The notes beneath the pieces were generated by a model that ran no database searches, was not told the DNA's origin, and saw nothing but the letters and a program-made list of their open reading frames with translations. Positions 1 to 7,413 of a stretch of 64,000 bases of DNA are shown piece after piece (the first letter of the stretch is position 1; each line of letters begins with the position of its first letter). A program made the position numbers and the translations under genes. Source of the stretch: Actinoplanes aureus (GTDB lineage: Bacteria; Actinomycetota; Actinomycetes; Mycobacteriales; Micromonosporaceae); assembly GCF_015704865.1 (NCBI RefSeq), contig NZ_JADQTO010000007.1:124001-188000 (forward strand), read 5' to 3'.

Positions 1-78
1 GCCCGGGAACGCGGATTCGACAGTTTCGTGCCGTCGGCGGCAGTTTCGATCGGCCTCACCCTGGGAGCGTCCCGATGA
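1..78 (+). CDS. pilM: PilM C-terminal end (partial, 5' end outside window)
   Basis: Only the last 25 codons are present, ending with a TGA at 76-78 that overlaps the ATG of the next gene. The reading frame ends in a hydrophobic, glycine-rich stretch (SAAVSIGLTLGASR) that fits the end of an actin-like PilM ATPase. The main support is context, because PilN- and PilO-like genes follow directly. PilM would form the cytoplasmic ring that binds the PilN N-terminus. The identification is inferred from context. Confidence 0.55.
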   Translation, partial: ARERGFDSFVPSAAVSIGLTLGASR

Positions 79-758
79 CCACGGCTCTGATGCCCCTGGA
101 CCCGACGGTCTCCCCGCAGCAGGCGTCCCGGGTGCTGACCATCCGCGCCGACCTGCTGCCGCCGGAGATCCGGGACGGCCGGCGGGCCCGGCGGACCCGC
201 GGCTTCGTACTGGTCACGCTGGTGCTCGTGCTGGCCGGGCTGGGTGGCTGGTATGCGATGGCCGCCGCCGCCAAGAACGACGCCGAGGAGGCCTACAACC
301 AGGCCCTCGAGCAGCTCGCCACGGTGCAGAACCAGCAGAAGAAGGACAAGGACGTCCAGAAGATGGTGGCGGTCAAGCAGGGCAACAAGGCCCTGGAGAA
401 GGAGCTGAAGTCGCTGCTCGTCCAGGACATGTCCTGGGCCAATCTGCTCGACCTGGTCCGGGACACCAGCACCGGCACCGGCGTGACGGTCAGCGAGATC
501 AGCGGCGGCCTGACCGACAGCGCGAAAGCCGAGGACGGAGCCGTCGGCACCCTGAACGTCTCCGGGACGGCGGGCAACAAGAAAGAGGTCGCCGAGTACG
601 TCGAGGCGCTCGGCGAGCTGGCCTACGTGTCCGACCCGTTCGTGAACAGCGTGAACGAGGGTGACGACAACAGGTTCGCTTTCGCCCTCACGGTGACCGT
701 CACGGACGAGGGGCTGTGCGGCCGCTTCACCACCGAGTGCGAGAGCGAAGGCAAGTGA
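75..758 (+). CDS. pilN: PilN-like type IV pilus assembly protein
   Basis: A 227-residue bitopic membrane protein. A short cytoplasmic N-terminus (residues 1-45, Arg-rich near 33-42) precedes one membrane segment at about 46-64. An Ala/Glu/Lys coiled-coil region (about 65-125) and a small globular domain (130-215) follow. This is the PilN layout of the PilMNO inner-membrane platform that aligns the pilus motor. The ATG overlaps the stop of the upstream frame and the TGA at 756-758 overlaps the next ATG, so translation is probably coupled. Sequence similarity in this family is low, so the call rests mainly on architecture and the PilO-like neighbour. Confidence 0.75.
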   Translation: MTTALMPLDPTVSPQQASRVLTIRADLLPPEIRDGRRARRTRGFVLVTLVLVLAGLGGWYAMAAAAKNDAEEAYNQALEQLATVQNQQKKDKDVQKMVAVKQGNKALEKELKSLLVQDMSWANLLDLVRDTSTGTGVTVSEISGGLTDSAKAEDGAVGTLNVSGTAGNKKEVAEYVEALGELAYVSDPFVNSVNEGDDNRFAFALTVTVTDEGLCGRFTTECESEGK

Positions 759-1333
759 TGACTGCACGCCGTATCGACCAGATCTGGCTCTTCGGTGGGC
801 TGGCCCTGATCGCCCTGCTCATCGCCGGTGGCTGGTTCATGCTGATCAGCCCGAAGTACGCCGACGAGGCCAAGGCCCAGGCGGACACCCAGGACACCAC
901 GATCCAACTGAACAAGGCGAAGAACGGCTTCCGCGCTCTCAAGGACGAGACCGCGAAGCTCGACGAGTACACCGAGCAGCTCGCCGAATACCAGGCGGCG
1001 CTGCCGGTGGCCAGCAAGACCAACGGCATCCCGGACTTCCTGAAGCAGCTGCAGACCATGGGCACCAAGCTGGACGTCGAGGTCAGCGGCTACAGCGCCT
1101 CGGCGGAGGAGGACTCCAAGGACCTGACCACCATCACCGCGCTGCCGATCACGCTCAACGTAGAGGGCGACGTGGAGAGGGTCAGCAAGTTCATCAAGCA
1201 GCTCCAGACGACCCAGCCGCGGGCCGTACTGATCGACAGCGGCAACCTCGCGATCGACGACGAAGACAGGGCGACGCTGTCACTGTCGCTCAACGCGTAC
1301 GTCACCTCGACCGAGACCGAAGACATCAGCTGA
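758..1333 (+). CDS. pilO: PilO-like type IV pilus assembly protein
   Basis: 191 residues starting at the ATG that overlaps the pilN stop (TGATG). It has a short cytoplasmic N-terminus, one transmembrane helix (residues about 8-30), a coiled coil rich in Lys/Glu/Ala (about 35-80) and a C-terminal ferredoxin-like domain with a typical PilO stretch (GIPDFLKQLQTMGTKLDVEV, about 88-107). PilO pairs with PilN through the coiled coil. It is the last gene of the operon: a strong hairpin follows 12 bases after the stop. A longer start at 716 lies inside pilN and is less likely. Confidence 0.8.
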   Translation: MTARRIDQIWLFGGLALIALLIAGGWFMLISPKYADEAKAQADTQDTTIQLNKAKNGFRALKDETAKLDEYTEQLAEYQAALPVASKTNGIPDFLKQLQTMGTKLDVEVSGYSASAEEDSKDLTTITALPITLNVEGDVERVSKFIKQLQTTQPRAVLIDSGNLAIDDEDRATLSLSLNAYVTSTETEDIS

Positions 1334-1345
1334 ACTCCTGCTTCA

Positions 1346-1372
1346 CGGCCGGGCCCCGATGGGGCCCGGCCG
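1346..1372 (+). terminator. Hairpin terminator after the pil operon
   Basis: A perfect 12-bp GC stem (1346-1357 with 1361-1372) and a three-base loop lie 12 bases after the pilO stop. There is no U-tract, as is common for actinobacterial terminators. Confidence 0.7.
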
Positions 1373-1396
1373 CTGCTGTCGGTGATGTGATGCACG

Positions 1397-1797
1397 GTGA
1401 GCCGGAGCACCGAGGACACCAACCGCCGCATGCTGCGGGCTCGCGACGCGATGGACCGGGCGTACGCCGAGCCCCTGGACGTCCCGGCGCTGGCCCGCAT
1501 CGCTCACGTGTCGCCAACACACTTCACCCGCACGTTCCGCGCCACGTTCGGCGAGACACCACATCGCTACCTGCAACGACGCCGGGTCGAGCTGGCCATG
1601 TACCTGCTCCGGGAAACCGACCTGAGCGTGACGGAGATCTGCTTCGGCAGCCTGGGTACGTTAAAAACTACGAGACACTGCTCGCCCGCGGCGTCGAGTT
1701 CACCGAAGAACCCGCCGAACGTCCGTACGGAATCGACTGCGCCCTCCGCGACCCCTTCGGCAACCTAATCCGATTCACACAGCCCAAGACCGAATAA
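1397..1797 (+). pseudogene. AraC regulator / VOC protein deletion remnant
   Basis: The first part (GTG at 1397 to about 1655) encodes an AraC-type helix-turn-helix: ALARIAHVSPTHFTRTFRATFGETPHRYLQ, then VELAMYLLRETDLSVTEICF. The usual continuation AVGF is missing, so ICF is followed directly by GSLG. The second helix-turn-helix is then cut and, in the next frame from about 1655, the sequence reads as the end of a glyoxalase/VOC protein (NYETLLARGVEFTEEP, DPFGNLIRFTQP) with a TAA at 1795-1797. AraC and VOC genes are common neighbours in actinobacteria, so one deletion of a two-gene locus explains the junction. Neither half can give a complete protein. Confidence 0.8.
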
Positions 1798-1800
1798 AGC

Positions 1801-1892
1801 GCCCGATGCGCGAGCCAAGCGAGACCGTAGGGCCACCAAAGCCCGATGCGCGAAGCGCGAGCCACCGGAAAAGCGAGACCGTCGCACCAAGC
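1801..1892. repeat. Imperfect tandem repeat beside the AraC/VOC scar
   Basis: The 13-mer GCCCGATGCGCGA occurs at 1801-1813 and 1841-1853. AAGCGAGACCGT occurs at 1817-1828 and 1870-1881 in the same order. These are two diverged copies of a 40-50 bp unit, immediately after the VOC remnant stop. Confidence 0.7.
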
Positions 1893-1915
1893 GCGCCCAC
1901 CGTAACGCGGGGTTT

Positions 1916-1978
1916 CCGGGGGCTCGGCCCCCGGAGCAGAAATGACGAGGGCGACCTGGGTCCGCGCTTTCCGCGGAC
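1916..1978 (-). terminator. Hairpins downstream of tRNA-Ala
   Basis: Two perfect stems lie on the 3' side of the minus-strand tRNA: 8 bp (1916-1923 with 1927-1934, loop TCG) and 7 bp (1960-1966 with 1972-1978, loop CTTTC). Either could end the tRNA transcript. Confidence 0.5.
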
Positions 1979-2000
1979 ACAGATCGCCAATTCGCACTCG

Positions 2001-2073
2001 TGGAGCTGAGGGGACTCGAACCCCTGACCCCCACACTGCCAGTGTGGTGCGCTACCAGCTGCGCCACAGCCCC
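2001..2073 (-). tRNA. tRNA-Ala (GGC anticodon)
   Basis: The minus strand folds as a full 73-nt cloverleaf. The acceptor stem GGGGCTG/CAGCTCC contains the G3-U70 pair that marks alanine tRNAs. The anticodon stem-loop CACACTGGCAGTGTG carries GGC, and the T arm contains GGTTCGAGTCC. The discriminator base is A and CCA is not encoded. Confidence 0.97.
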
Positions 2074-2146
2074 TTGCTTTGCGTCCCGGTCGCCCGGGCA
2101 CGCTGGAAATACTACACACTCCTCCGGTGGGCCTCGCGGCACCCCC

Positions 2147-2704
2147 TCAGTTGAGGGAGACGTCCGGCGGGAAGTGGGCGACAGCGGCCAGGATGTCGCC
2201 CTGCCGGCGCAGCACCATGGCCCAGAGGTCGTCCGGCCGTTCCACGAAGGGGTCGCCGGGGAGGGCGTCGAAGACGAACCAGGATCCGGCCGCGATCTCC
2301 TCCTCGAGCTGACCGGCGGACCAGCCGGAGTAGCCGGCGAAGACGCGGATGCCGGCGACGTTCTCGCGCATGCGGTCCGGGTCGACGGAGAGGTCGAGGG
2401 TGCCGAGCGACCCGCTCACCGGGTGAAAGCCGGACACCCGCTTTTTGACCTCGGGCCGGGTGCGGGCCAGGCAGATCGCCGACTCGGGCTGCACGGGGCC
2501 GCCCTCGAAGAGGACCGCCGGGTCACCGGCCAGCTCTCCCCAGTTGCCCAGCACCTCGGAGACCGGAACCTCGGTCGCTCGATTGAGGACGACGCCGAGG
2601 GCGCCGCCGGTCTCGTGGGCGACGAGCAACACGACCGTACGGTCGAAGTTGGGGTCTTTGAGGGTGGGCGTGGCAACGAGCAGCTGACCGGTCATCGACT
2701 CCAC
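2147..2704 (-). CDS. yqgE: YqgE/AlgH family protein (UPF0301)
   Basis: A soluble single-domain protein of about 185 residues. The family core is clear: GQLLVATPTLKDPNFDRTVVLLVAH near the N-terminus, GALGVVLNRATEVPVSEVL, then LFEGGPVQPESAICLAR, and FAGYSGWSAGQLEEEI followed by GSWFVFDA near the C-terminus. The molecular function of the family is unsettled. The start chosen is GTG at 2704, because GGAGG lies seven bases upstream; it gives V-E-S-M-T-G-Q. The frame stays open to 2830, but that would overlap the divergent mtnP start at 2818. Confidence 0.85.
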   Translation of the reverse strand: MESMTGQLLVATPTLKDPNFDRTVVLLVAHETGGALGVVLNRATEVPVSEVLGNWGELAGDPAVLFEGGPVQPESAICLARTRPEVKKRVSGFHPVSGSLGTLDLSVDPDRMRENVAGIRVFAGYSGWSAGQLEEEIAAGSWFVFDALPGDPFVERPDDLWAMVLRRQGDILAAVAHFPPDVSLN

Positions 2705-2817
2705 TGACCGGCCTCCGATCCGCTGCCCCTCACCGAACACGTGCATACCGCCGTCCGCTCGACGTAGCCATGCCTCGCACATTAGCTTGCGTTTCCGGCC
2801 ATGGATAAGGTCTGGAC

Positions 2818-3624
2818 ATGAACCCGCCACCTACGGCAGCAGAGATCGGTGTCATCGGCGGCTCGGGGCTGTACGCGCTCCTTGACAACGCCACGGAAGT
2901 CGAGGTGACCACTCCCTACGGCGCTCCCTCAGACAAGATCACCGTTGCCGAGGTGAGCGGGCGCCGGGTGGCGTTTCTGCCGCGGCACGGGCGCGATCAC
3001 CGGTTCCCGCCGCACAAGATTCCGTACCGTGCCAATCTCTGGGCCCTGCGCTCCCTGGGCGTACGCCAGATCCTGGCCCCGTGCGCGGTCGGCGGCCTCC
3101 GCCCCGACCTGGGTCCAGGCACGTTCGTCGTGCCCGACCAGCTGATCGACCGCACGACCGGCCGCACGCAGACCTATTACGACACCGGCGCCGTGCACGT
3201 CTCCTTCGCCGATCCGTACTGCCCCACAGGCCGCGCCACGGTCCTGAATTCCGCCGCCCAGGTGAACGCGGTAGACGGCGGCACCATGGTCGTGGTCGAG
3301 GGCCCCCGCTTCTCTACCCGAGCCGAGTCCCGCTGGTTCACCGCCATAGGCGGCACCATCGTCAACATGACCGGTCACCCCGAGGCCGTCCTCGCCCGCG
3401 AGCTGGCCCTCTGCTACACCGCCATCGCCCTGGTGACGGACCTGGACGCCGGTGTCGAGGGTGATCACGGCGTTACCCAGGAGGAAGTCTTCAAGGTCTT
3501 CGCGGAGAACACGACTCGCCTACGCGATGTGCTCTTGCAGGCGGTGACCGAGCTGCCCGCCGAGCGCACCTGCCCCTGCCGGAACGCCCTGGACGGCATC
3601 AAGTTGCCGTTCGACCTGCCTTGA
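2818..3624 (+). CDS. mtnP: S-methyl-5'-thioadenosine phosphorylase
   Basis: 268 residues, normal for the PNP/MTAP phosphorylase family. Visible motifs are IGVIGGSGLY at the N-terminus, FLPRHGRDHRFPPHKIPYRANLWAL (phosphate and ribose site), GPRFSTRAESRWF, and the substrate-binding NMTGHPEAVLARELALCYT. It splits methylthioadenosine, a by-product of polyamine and homoserine-lactone chemistry, into adenine and methylthioribose-1-phosphate, for methionine salvage. It stands alone, divergent from yqgE and convergent with the zinc-ribbon gene 13 bases away. No other methionine-salvage gene lies in the window. Confidence 0.92.
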   Translation: MNPPPTAAEIGVIGGSGLYALLDNATEVEVTTPYGAPSDKITVAEVSGRRVAFLPRHGRDHRFPPHKIPYRANLWALRSLGVRQILAPCAVGGLRPDLGPGTFVVPDQLIDRTTGRTQTYYDTGAVHVSFADPYCPTGRATVLNSAAQVNAVDGGTMVVVEGPRFSTRAESRWFTAIGGTIVNMTGHPEAVLARELALCYTAIALVTDLDAGVEGDHGVTQEEVFKVFAENTTRLRDVLLQAVTELPAERTCPCRNALDGIKLPFDLP

Positions 3625-3637
3625 CCCGCCGCCCGCG

Positions 3638-4873
3638 CTAATCCATCGCTTCCGCCGCCGGCTGGTAGGTGAGCCCGCCGCCCGACTCGGTGACAGTGCC
3701 GGAGATCGGGAAGGTGACCTGGTCGCTGTACGGATAGCCGCCGGCACCGAAGCTGGAGGGCACGATCCCGCTGACCTCGGCCATGCCGTAGTTGACCGTC
3801 GTCACAACGAGCTGGCCACCGGCCGGGCTCAGGTCGTACTGCGGGTATTGGGTGATCTTCCAGCGTACTTTTCTGACCTCCTGGTACGAGTAGCTGGAGA
3901 AGGGGCAACCGCTGGGAGTGAGCGTCCTTTTCCCGGCACACTCGTCCAGGTAGGCGCGGATCTGTTCATCGATCTCCGTCCGTGCGCTGTCCTTGACGGC
4001 CGGCAAGAGTTCCACAGCCGTCCCCGATACTCCGTCGTCTGCTGATCCACCCACGTAGGCAACGGCGGGCTGGGCCGCCCACAGCCGATGCTCCGGCAGG
4101 CTCACCGTGTACGCACCGGGATACGCCGCGAGCGTCACGGTCGGGTACTCGTCGAGGGGAAGCGCGACCGGGGTGCCCGCCACCAGTACGGAGTCCAGAC
4201 CCGCTGCCGCCACGTCGAGCGAGTAAATGCCGCCGGCGAGGCGCCATCGGTGGAACAGCCCCGCCGTCGCCGCGCTGTCCCGGACGAGGTACAGCGACTG
4301 CTCGTGCCGCTGCCCGCCGAGTTGGAAACTCACCCGGACCGTCGCGTCGTTCCCGGTGATCTCGGCGTTCTCCACCTTCGGATCGTCCGGCGGCGTGTAG
4401 CCGTTCGCCTTGAGCACCGAGTCCTGCAACAAGACCTGGTCCACCGCCCCGGGTACGGACGTCAGGAGCTCGCCGGCCGCCTCCGCGTCCCGTCCGGTGA
4501 GTGCCCGGAAGAAGGCCGTGACCGTGCTCTCCGGCTGGAAGTACCGGTTCTCCACGATCTGGAGCACGGTCACCGCGACGATCAGCGAGAACAGCGCGGC
4601 CAGGAACGCGGTCAGCCGCTTCGGGAACGACGCGGCCCCGATCATGACGTCGGTCGTGTCCGCAGGCGGGGCAGGCGGTTCGGGCGGCACGGCCGGGGTG
4701 TCCAGCGCATGCCCGCAGCGGGCGCAGAATCGGGCTTCCTCGCCGCTCGCGCGTCCGCATGCGGCACAGGTACGGACGGGCTTCTCACCCAGCGTGTCCC
4801 CGCATCGCATGCAGGCTTGTTGGCCGGGCAGGACGACGGTCCGGCAAGCGGGGCAGGCGGTCATCGTGGCCAT
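3638..4873 (-). CDS. Double zinc-ribbon single-pass membrane protein
   Basis: 411 residues. The N-terminus holds two rubredoxin-like zinc ribbons, four CxxC pairs within residues 8-53 (CPAC, CMRC, CAAC, CARC). A Pro-rich linker (about 58-72) and a single membrane helix (about 85-107) follow, then a long extracytoplasmic part. The start of that part (about 115-210) resembles DUF4878-like NTF2-fold domains (TAFFRALTGRDAEAAGELL). It follows the M48 protease on the same strand with 11 bases between them, so the two are probably co-transcribed. The cytoplasmic zinc ribbons suggest partner binding. The specific function is unknown. Confidence 0.75.
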   Translation of the reverse strand: MATMTACPACRTVVLPGQQACMRCGDTLGEKPVRTCAACGRASGEEARFCARCGHALDTPAVPPEPPAPPADTTDVMIGAASFPKRLTAFLAALFSLIVAVTVLQIVENRYFQPESTVTAFFRALTGRDAEAAGELLTSVPGAVDQVLLQDSVLKANGYTPPDDPKVENAEITGNDATVRVSFQLGGQRHEQSLYLVRDSAATAGLFHRWRLAGGIYSLDVAAAGLDSVLVAGTPVALPLDEYPTVTLAAYPGAYTVSLPEHRLWAAQPAVAYVGGSADDGVSGTAVELLPAVKDSARTEIDEQIRAYLDECAGKRTLTPSGCPFSSYSYQEVRKVRWKITQYPQYDLSPAGGQLVVTTVNYGMAEVSGIVPSSFGAGGYPYSDQVTFPISGTVTESGGGLTYQPAAEAMD

Positions 4874-4884
4874 CTGACGTCCGT

Positions 4885-6126
4885 TCAGTCCGTGCCGGTC
4901 AGGAGCACCGGGAGCGGAAGGGCCGGGGCGTCGTCGTCCGGCAGCGGGTAGTCGATTCCCGGCTCCTCCAGGGCTTCCAGCCGTAACTCGTTCGGGGGAT
5001 GTGAGGCACAGACCGCGGCGACCCAGCCGTTCCGGCCGCCTTCGAAGGAACGACGGAACCGCGCGAGCACCCGCCGCATTCCGTCCCGATGTCCGGCCAG
5101 GATTGCTCCCTCGTCGGCCCGGTATTCGGCCCGGCGGGAGTCAGCCGCCTGCATCGGCACGACGAAGTACCGCACCGTCACGAAGACCGGCCAGAAGGCC
5201 AGCCAGACGAGAAACCGTAGAACCGAGTTGCGTGCCCGCTCCCGCAGCCAGCCGCCGCCGGCCTGTACCAGATAGAGGGGCAGCGCCACCCCGCGTACGA
5301 ACGCCGCGGAGATCGGATCGCCGTTACGCCAGTGCACCAGCTCATGGGTGAGGACCGCGGCGATCGGCTCGCGCTCGTAGTTGAACTCGTCCAGCAATCC
5401 CTGATTGATCACGATGTGCCGGGTGTAGGCGAAGGCGTTGGCATCCCGGCCGTCGTCGATCAGCAGGGGCGGGTGATTACGAAGTCCGAGCCGGGCCGCC
5501 GCATCGACGACCAGTGGAAGGAGGTAGGCCGCTTCGCGGCGGCTGAGCCGGCGGGCTCCCGTGATGGCGAGAATGCGCCGCTCGAAGACCACGCGGTAGA
5601 TCGTGTAGAGCAACCCGACGATCAGGCCCAGGACGATCGCGCCGAGGACCGTGGCGATGCCATCAAGCGCGCCGTCCTGAAACGGGCCGAGGAAGACCCA
5701 GATCATGCCGATGAGGAATCCGATCAGCGCACCGAGGATCACACCGATGAGCGCGGCCTGCACCCCGCTCGAACGCAGCAGCAGGTTTTCCATGGCGTCG
5801 CCGAGGAGCGGCACGTCCCGCAGTTCCTGCGGCAGCGTTCGTTCCCCTTGGACGCCGCTGTAGACATACGCCGCGCCGCCTGTCGTGAAAGCGAGCAGTG
5901 CCGCCGCCGCCAGCGCGGCGGGGACGTAGAGCCAGGCCGCGACAAAGGCCGCGAACACTCCGCGGGCATTTCGCAGGATGCCGGATCGGAGCCAGACGAG
6001 AGCGCTGGGAAAGTTGGTCGGCCGCCCCTCGGTGAGCCGATCGGCCAGTGGCGCAACGCTCTCGACCTGGGCTGCTGGGGTCGCCTCCGACGATGTGATG
6101 CCGGCATCCACGGATTCGTGCGGCAC
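4885..6126 (-). CDS. Membrane-bound M48-family zinc metalloprotease
   Basis: 413 residues from the GTG at 6126, which has AAGG about nine bases upstream. The frame is open to 6516, but that would run over the divergent gene at 6259. Hydrophobic helices fall near residues 55-80, 115-145 and 150-175, and another near 305-325. The zinc site is HELVH at 261-265, and the third ligand is the Glu of EYRAD at about 334, as in M48 peptidases. The ordering resembles HtpX/Ste24-type enzymes that degrade or mature membrane proteins. Its partner gene is the zinc-ribbon protein just downstream. The substrate is unknown. Confidence 0.85.
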   Translation of the reverse strand: MPHESVDAGITSSEATPAAQVESVAPLADRLTEGRPTNFPSALVWLRSGILRNARGVFAAFVAAWLYVPAALAAAALLAFTTGGAAYVYSGVQGERTLPQELRDVPLLGDAMENLLLRSSGVQAALIGVILGALIGFLIGMIWVFLGPFQDGALDGIATVLGAIVLGLIVGLLYTIYRVVFERRILAITGARRLSRREAAYLLPLVVDAAARLGLRNHPPLLIDDGRDANAFAYTRHIVINQGLLDEFNYEREPIAAVLTHELVHWRNGDPISAAFVRGVALPLYLVQAGGGWLRERARNSVLRFLVWLAFWPVFVTVRYFVVPMQAADSRRAEYRADEGAILAGHRDGMRRVLARFRRSFEGGRNGWVAAVCASHPPNELRLEALEEPGIDYPLPDDDAPALPLPVLLTGTD

Positions 6127-6258
6127 GATGACTGCCCTTCGGACCTCGATGCAGATGAATAGTGACCGGAGTGAGTATGGTGCAGGCTGGCCGTCGGCGC
6201 GGCCCCCTTTTCGCCACGGGCCGCGCCGGCTCCGGCAACCCGTGACGAGGAGGACGAT

Positions 6259-6675
6259 TTGCGAGTCAAGCTGCTGGTCGACGGCGGCGGGGACCAGCCC
6301 GGTGTACTGGAGAAGGAGCTCTCCGCTTACCTGGACAGTCAGCAGCAGCTTCGCGGCCGCGTTCATCTGACGACCGAACGCCGCCAGACCTCGGGCATGA
6401 CCCAGTCGATCATCACGATCATCGTGGAGCTGGGCCCGGCCGCTGTCGGTGGTCTCGCCGGCGCTCTGGTGACGTGGATCCGCTACCGCACCTCGAACAC
6501 CCGGCTCACCGTGCACCGGCCCGACGGGTCTCGGATCGAGCTTGCCGCTCAGCGGGTCCGGCGCCTCGACCCCGACCAGATCACCGAACTGGTCAAACAG
6601 CTGAGGGACGCCGTCGACGACAGCCCGCCGAAGCCGCTCCCCACCCCACCCAGCCAGCCAGAGATCACCAGCTGA
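6259..6675 (+). CDS. EACC1-like effector-associated constant component
   Basis: 138 residues from TTG at 6259, with AGGAGG five bases upstream. The layout is a charged N-terminal strand region (MRVKLLVDGG), a polar linker (LRGRVHLTTE), one hydrophobic helix with a small-residue face (about 48-72, IITIIVELGPAAVGGLAGALVTWI), and a C-terminal beta-rich tail (LTVHRPDGSRIELAAQRVRRLDPDQITELVKQL). This matches 'effector-associated constant component 1', small proteins coded next to proteases and other effectors of predicted biological-conflict systems in multicellular bacteria. It diverges from the M48/zinc-ribbon operon across 132 bp. The family assignment is by pattern only. Confidence 0.6.
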   Translation: MRVKLLVDGGGDQPGVLEKELSAYLDSQQQLRGRVHLTTERRQTSGMTQSIITIIVELGPAAVGGLAGALVTWIRYRTSNTRLTVHRPDGSRIELAAQRVRRLDPDQITELVKQLRDAVDDSPPKPLPTPPSQPEITS

Positions 6676-6960
6676 CCCACACCGGCGCAGCGGTCGCGCT
6701 CGTTGAGGAGCGGCTGATCGGGTCGGCCGAGGCTCAGAAGGAAATCCGCGCGAAGGTGGCTGCCCGCGTCAAGGACCCGGACGCGAAAGAAGATCGCTTT
6801 CTCGCCGTGATCGACGATCCGGACTGGCCACCCGCCCTGCGCTGGATCAAGCGTGCTTCACGACGCAGTACCTCGATGACGACGGTGGCGGCCCCTACGT
6901 TGCGGCCGGCGAACTGGCCGATCTTGTGTCTCCGCTGGTCAACCACGCCCGAAACGGAAG
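6676..6960 (+). pseudogene. Frame-disrupted remnant downstream of EACC1
   Basis: From about 6678 the sequence reads as protein-like for about 60 codons (ALVEERLIGSAEAQKEIRAK to DWPPALRWIKRA). It then reads sensibly only in the next frame from about 6862 (FTTQYLDDDGGGPYVAAGEL, then VSPLVNHARNG), with no stop before the tmRNA terminator. Codon bias is strong in both halves, so a single-base indel near 6855-6865 is likely. There is no convincing start codon. It may be a damaged partner or effector gene of the EACC1 locus. No family was recognised. Confidence 0.45.
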
Positions 6961-6961
6961 C

Positions 6962-6985
6962 GGCACCGCCCAGGTGGGCGGTGCC
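6962..6985 (-). terminator. tmRNA terminator hairpin
   Basis: A perfect 10-bp stem (6962-6971 with 6976-6985) and a four-base loop lie about 28 bases after the 3' end of the minus-strand tmRNA. Confidence 0.75.
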
Positions 6986-7013
6986 GCCGTGGGTTCAGGT
7001 AAGAACCCTCTCG

Positions 7014-7388
7014 TGGAGGTGCCGGGAATCGAACCCGGGTCCTTCGTTGCTTCGTCAGGGCTTCTCCGAGCGCAGCTCACTGTGCCTCTACTCGGCCCTC
7101 CGGATCACGTGTGCAAGTCCGGATGACAGGCCCAGTCGTGTTTGATCTCGCCGCACGGTCCTCACGACTAGAACCGCTTGGCCAGCCTTCTAGCTGATGC
7201 CGACAGACCGGGTCGAAGGCGACCCCGGGTCGACAGACTTGCTACTTACCTCAGGCGGCAAGAGCGAAGTCAGCGCGGGAGTTATCCTTGGCGCTTATAA
7301 GTTTCCGACGACCGATTCTCGAGACGACGTCGGCTTCCTCGGCTCGCTTCCCCTGTCTCCACGTACGAAGTCGAAACCAGTCACCCCC
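7014..7388 (-). ncRNA. ssrA: Transfer-messenger RNA (tmRNA)
   Basis: About 375 nt on the minus strand. The 5' end GGGGGTGACTGGTTTCGACT pairs with the 3' end CACCTCC to form the tRNA-like acceptor, with a G3-U70 pair for alanylation. The T arm contains GGTTCGATTCCC, the discriminator is A, and CCA is not encoded. The mRNA-like part at 7251-7292 encodes a degradation tag ending ALAA. tmRNA and SmpB rescue stalled ribosomes, and smpB lies 0.8 kb upstream on the same strand. Confidence 0.95.
7251..7292 (-). other. tmRNA-encoded proteolysis tag
   Basis: The resume codon GCC begins a 13-codon frame AKDNSRADFALAA followed by TGA. With the alanine carried by the tmRNA itself, the tag ends in the ALAA signal used by ClpXP-type proteases. 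Confidence 0.88.
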
Positions 7389-7413
7389 TGGACATTGGTA
7401 CAGCCCGACAATC

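Noticed and set aside
2705..2830. N-terminal extension of YqgE to 2830
   Set aside because: It would overlap the divergent mtnP start, and a good ribosome-binding site precedes GTG 2704.
6127..6516. N-terminal extension of the M48 protease
   Set aside because: It would run antisense through the EACC1-like gene and adds a non-conserved, charged stretch.
6474..7145. A 223-codon frame running from EACC1 into the tmRNA
   Set aside because: It crosses the terminator and the tmRNA gene, and only its middle part looks protein-like.
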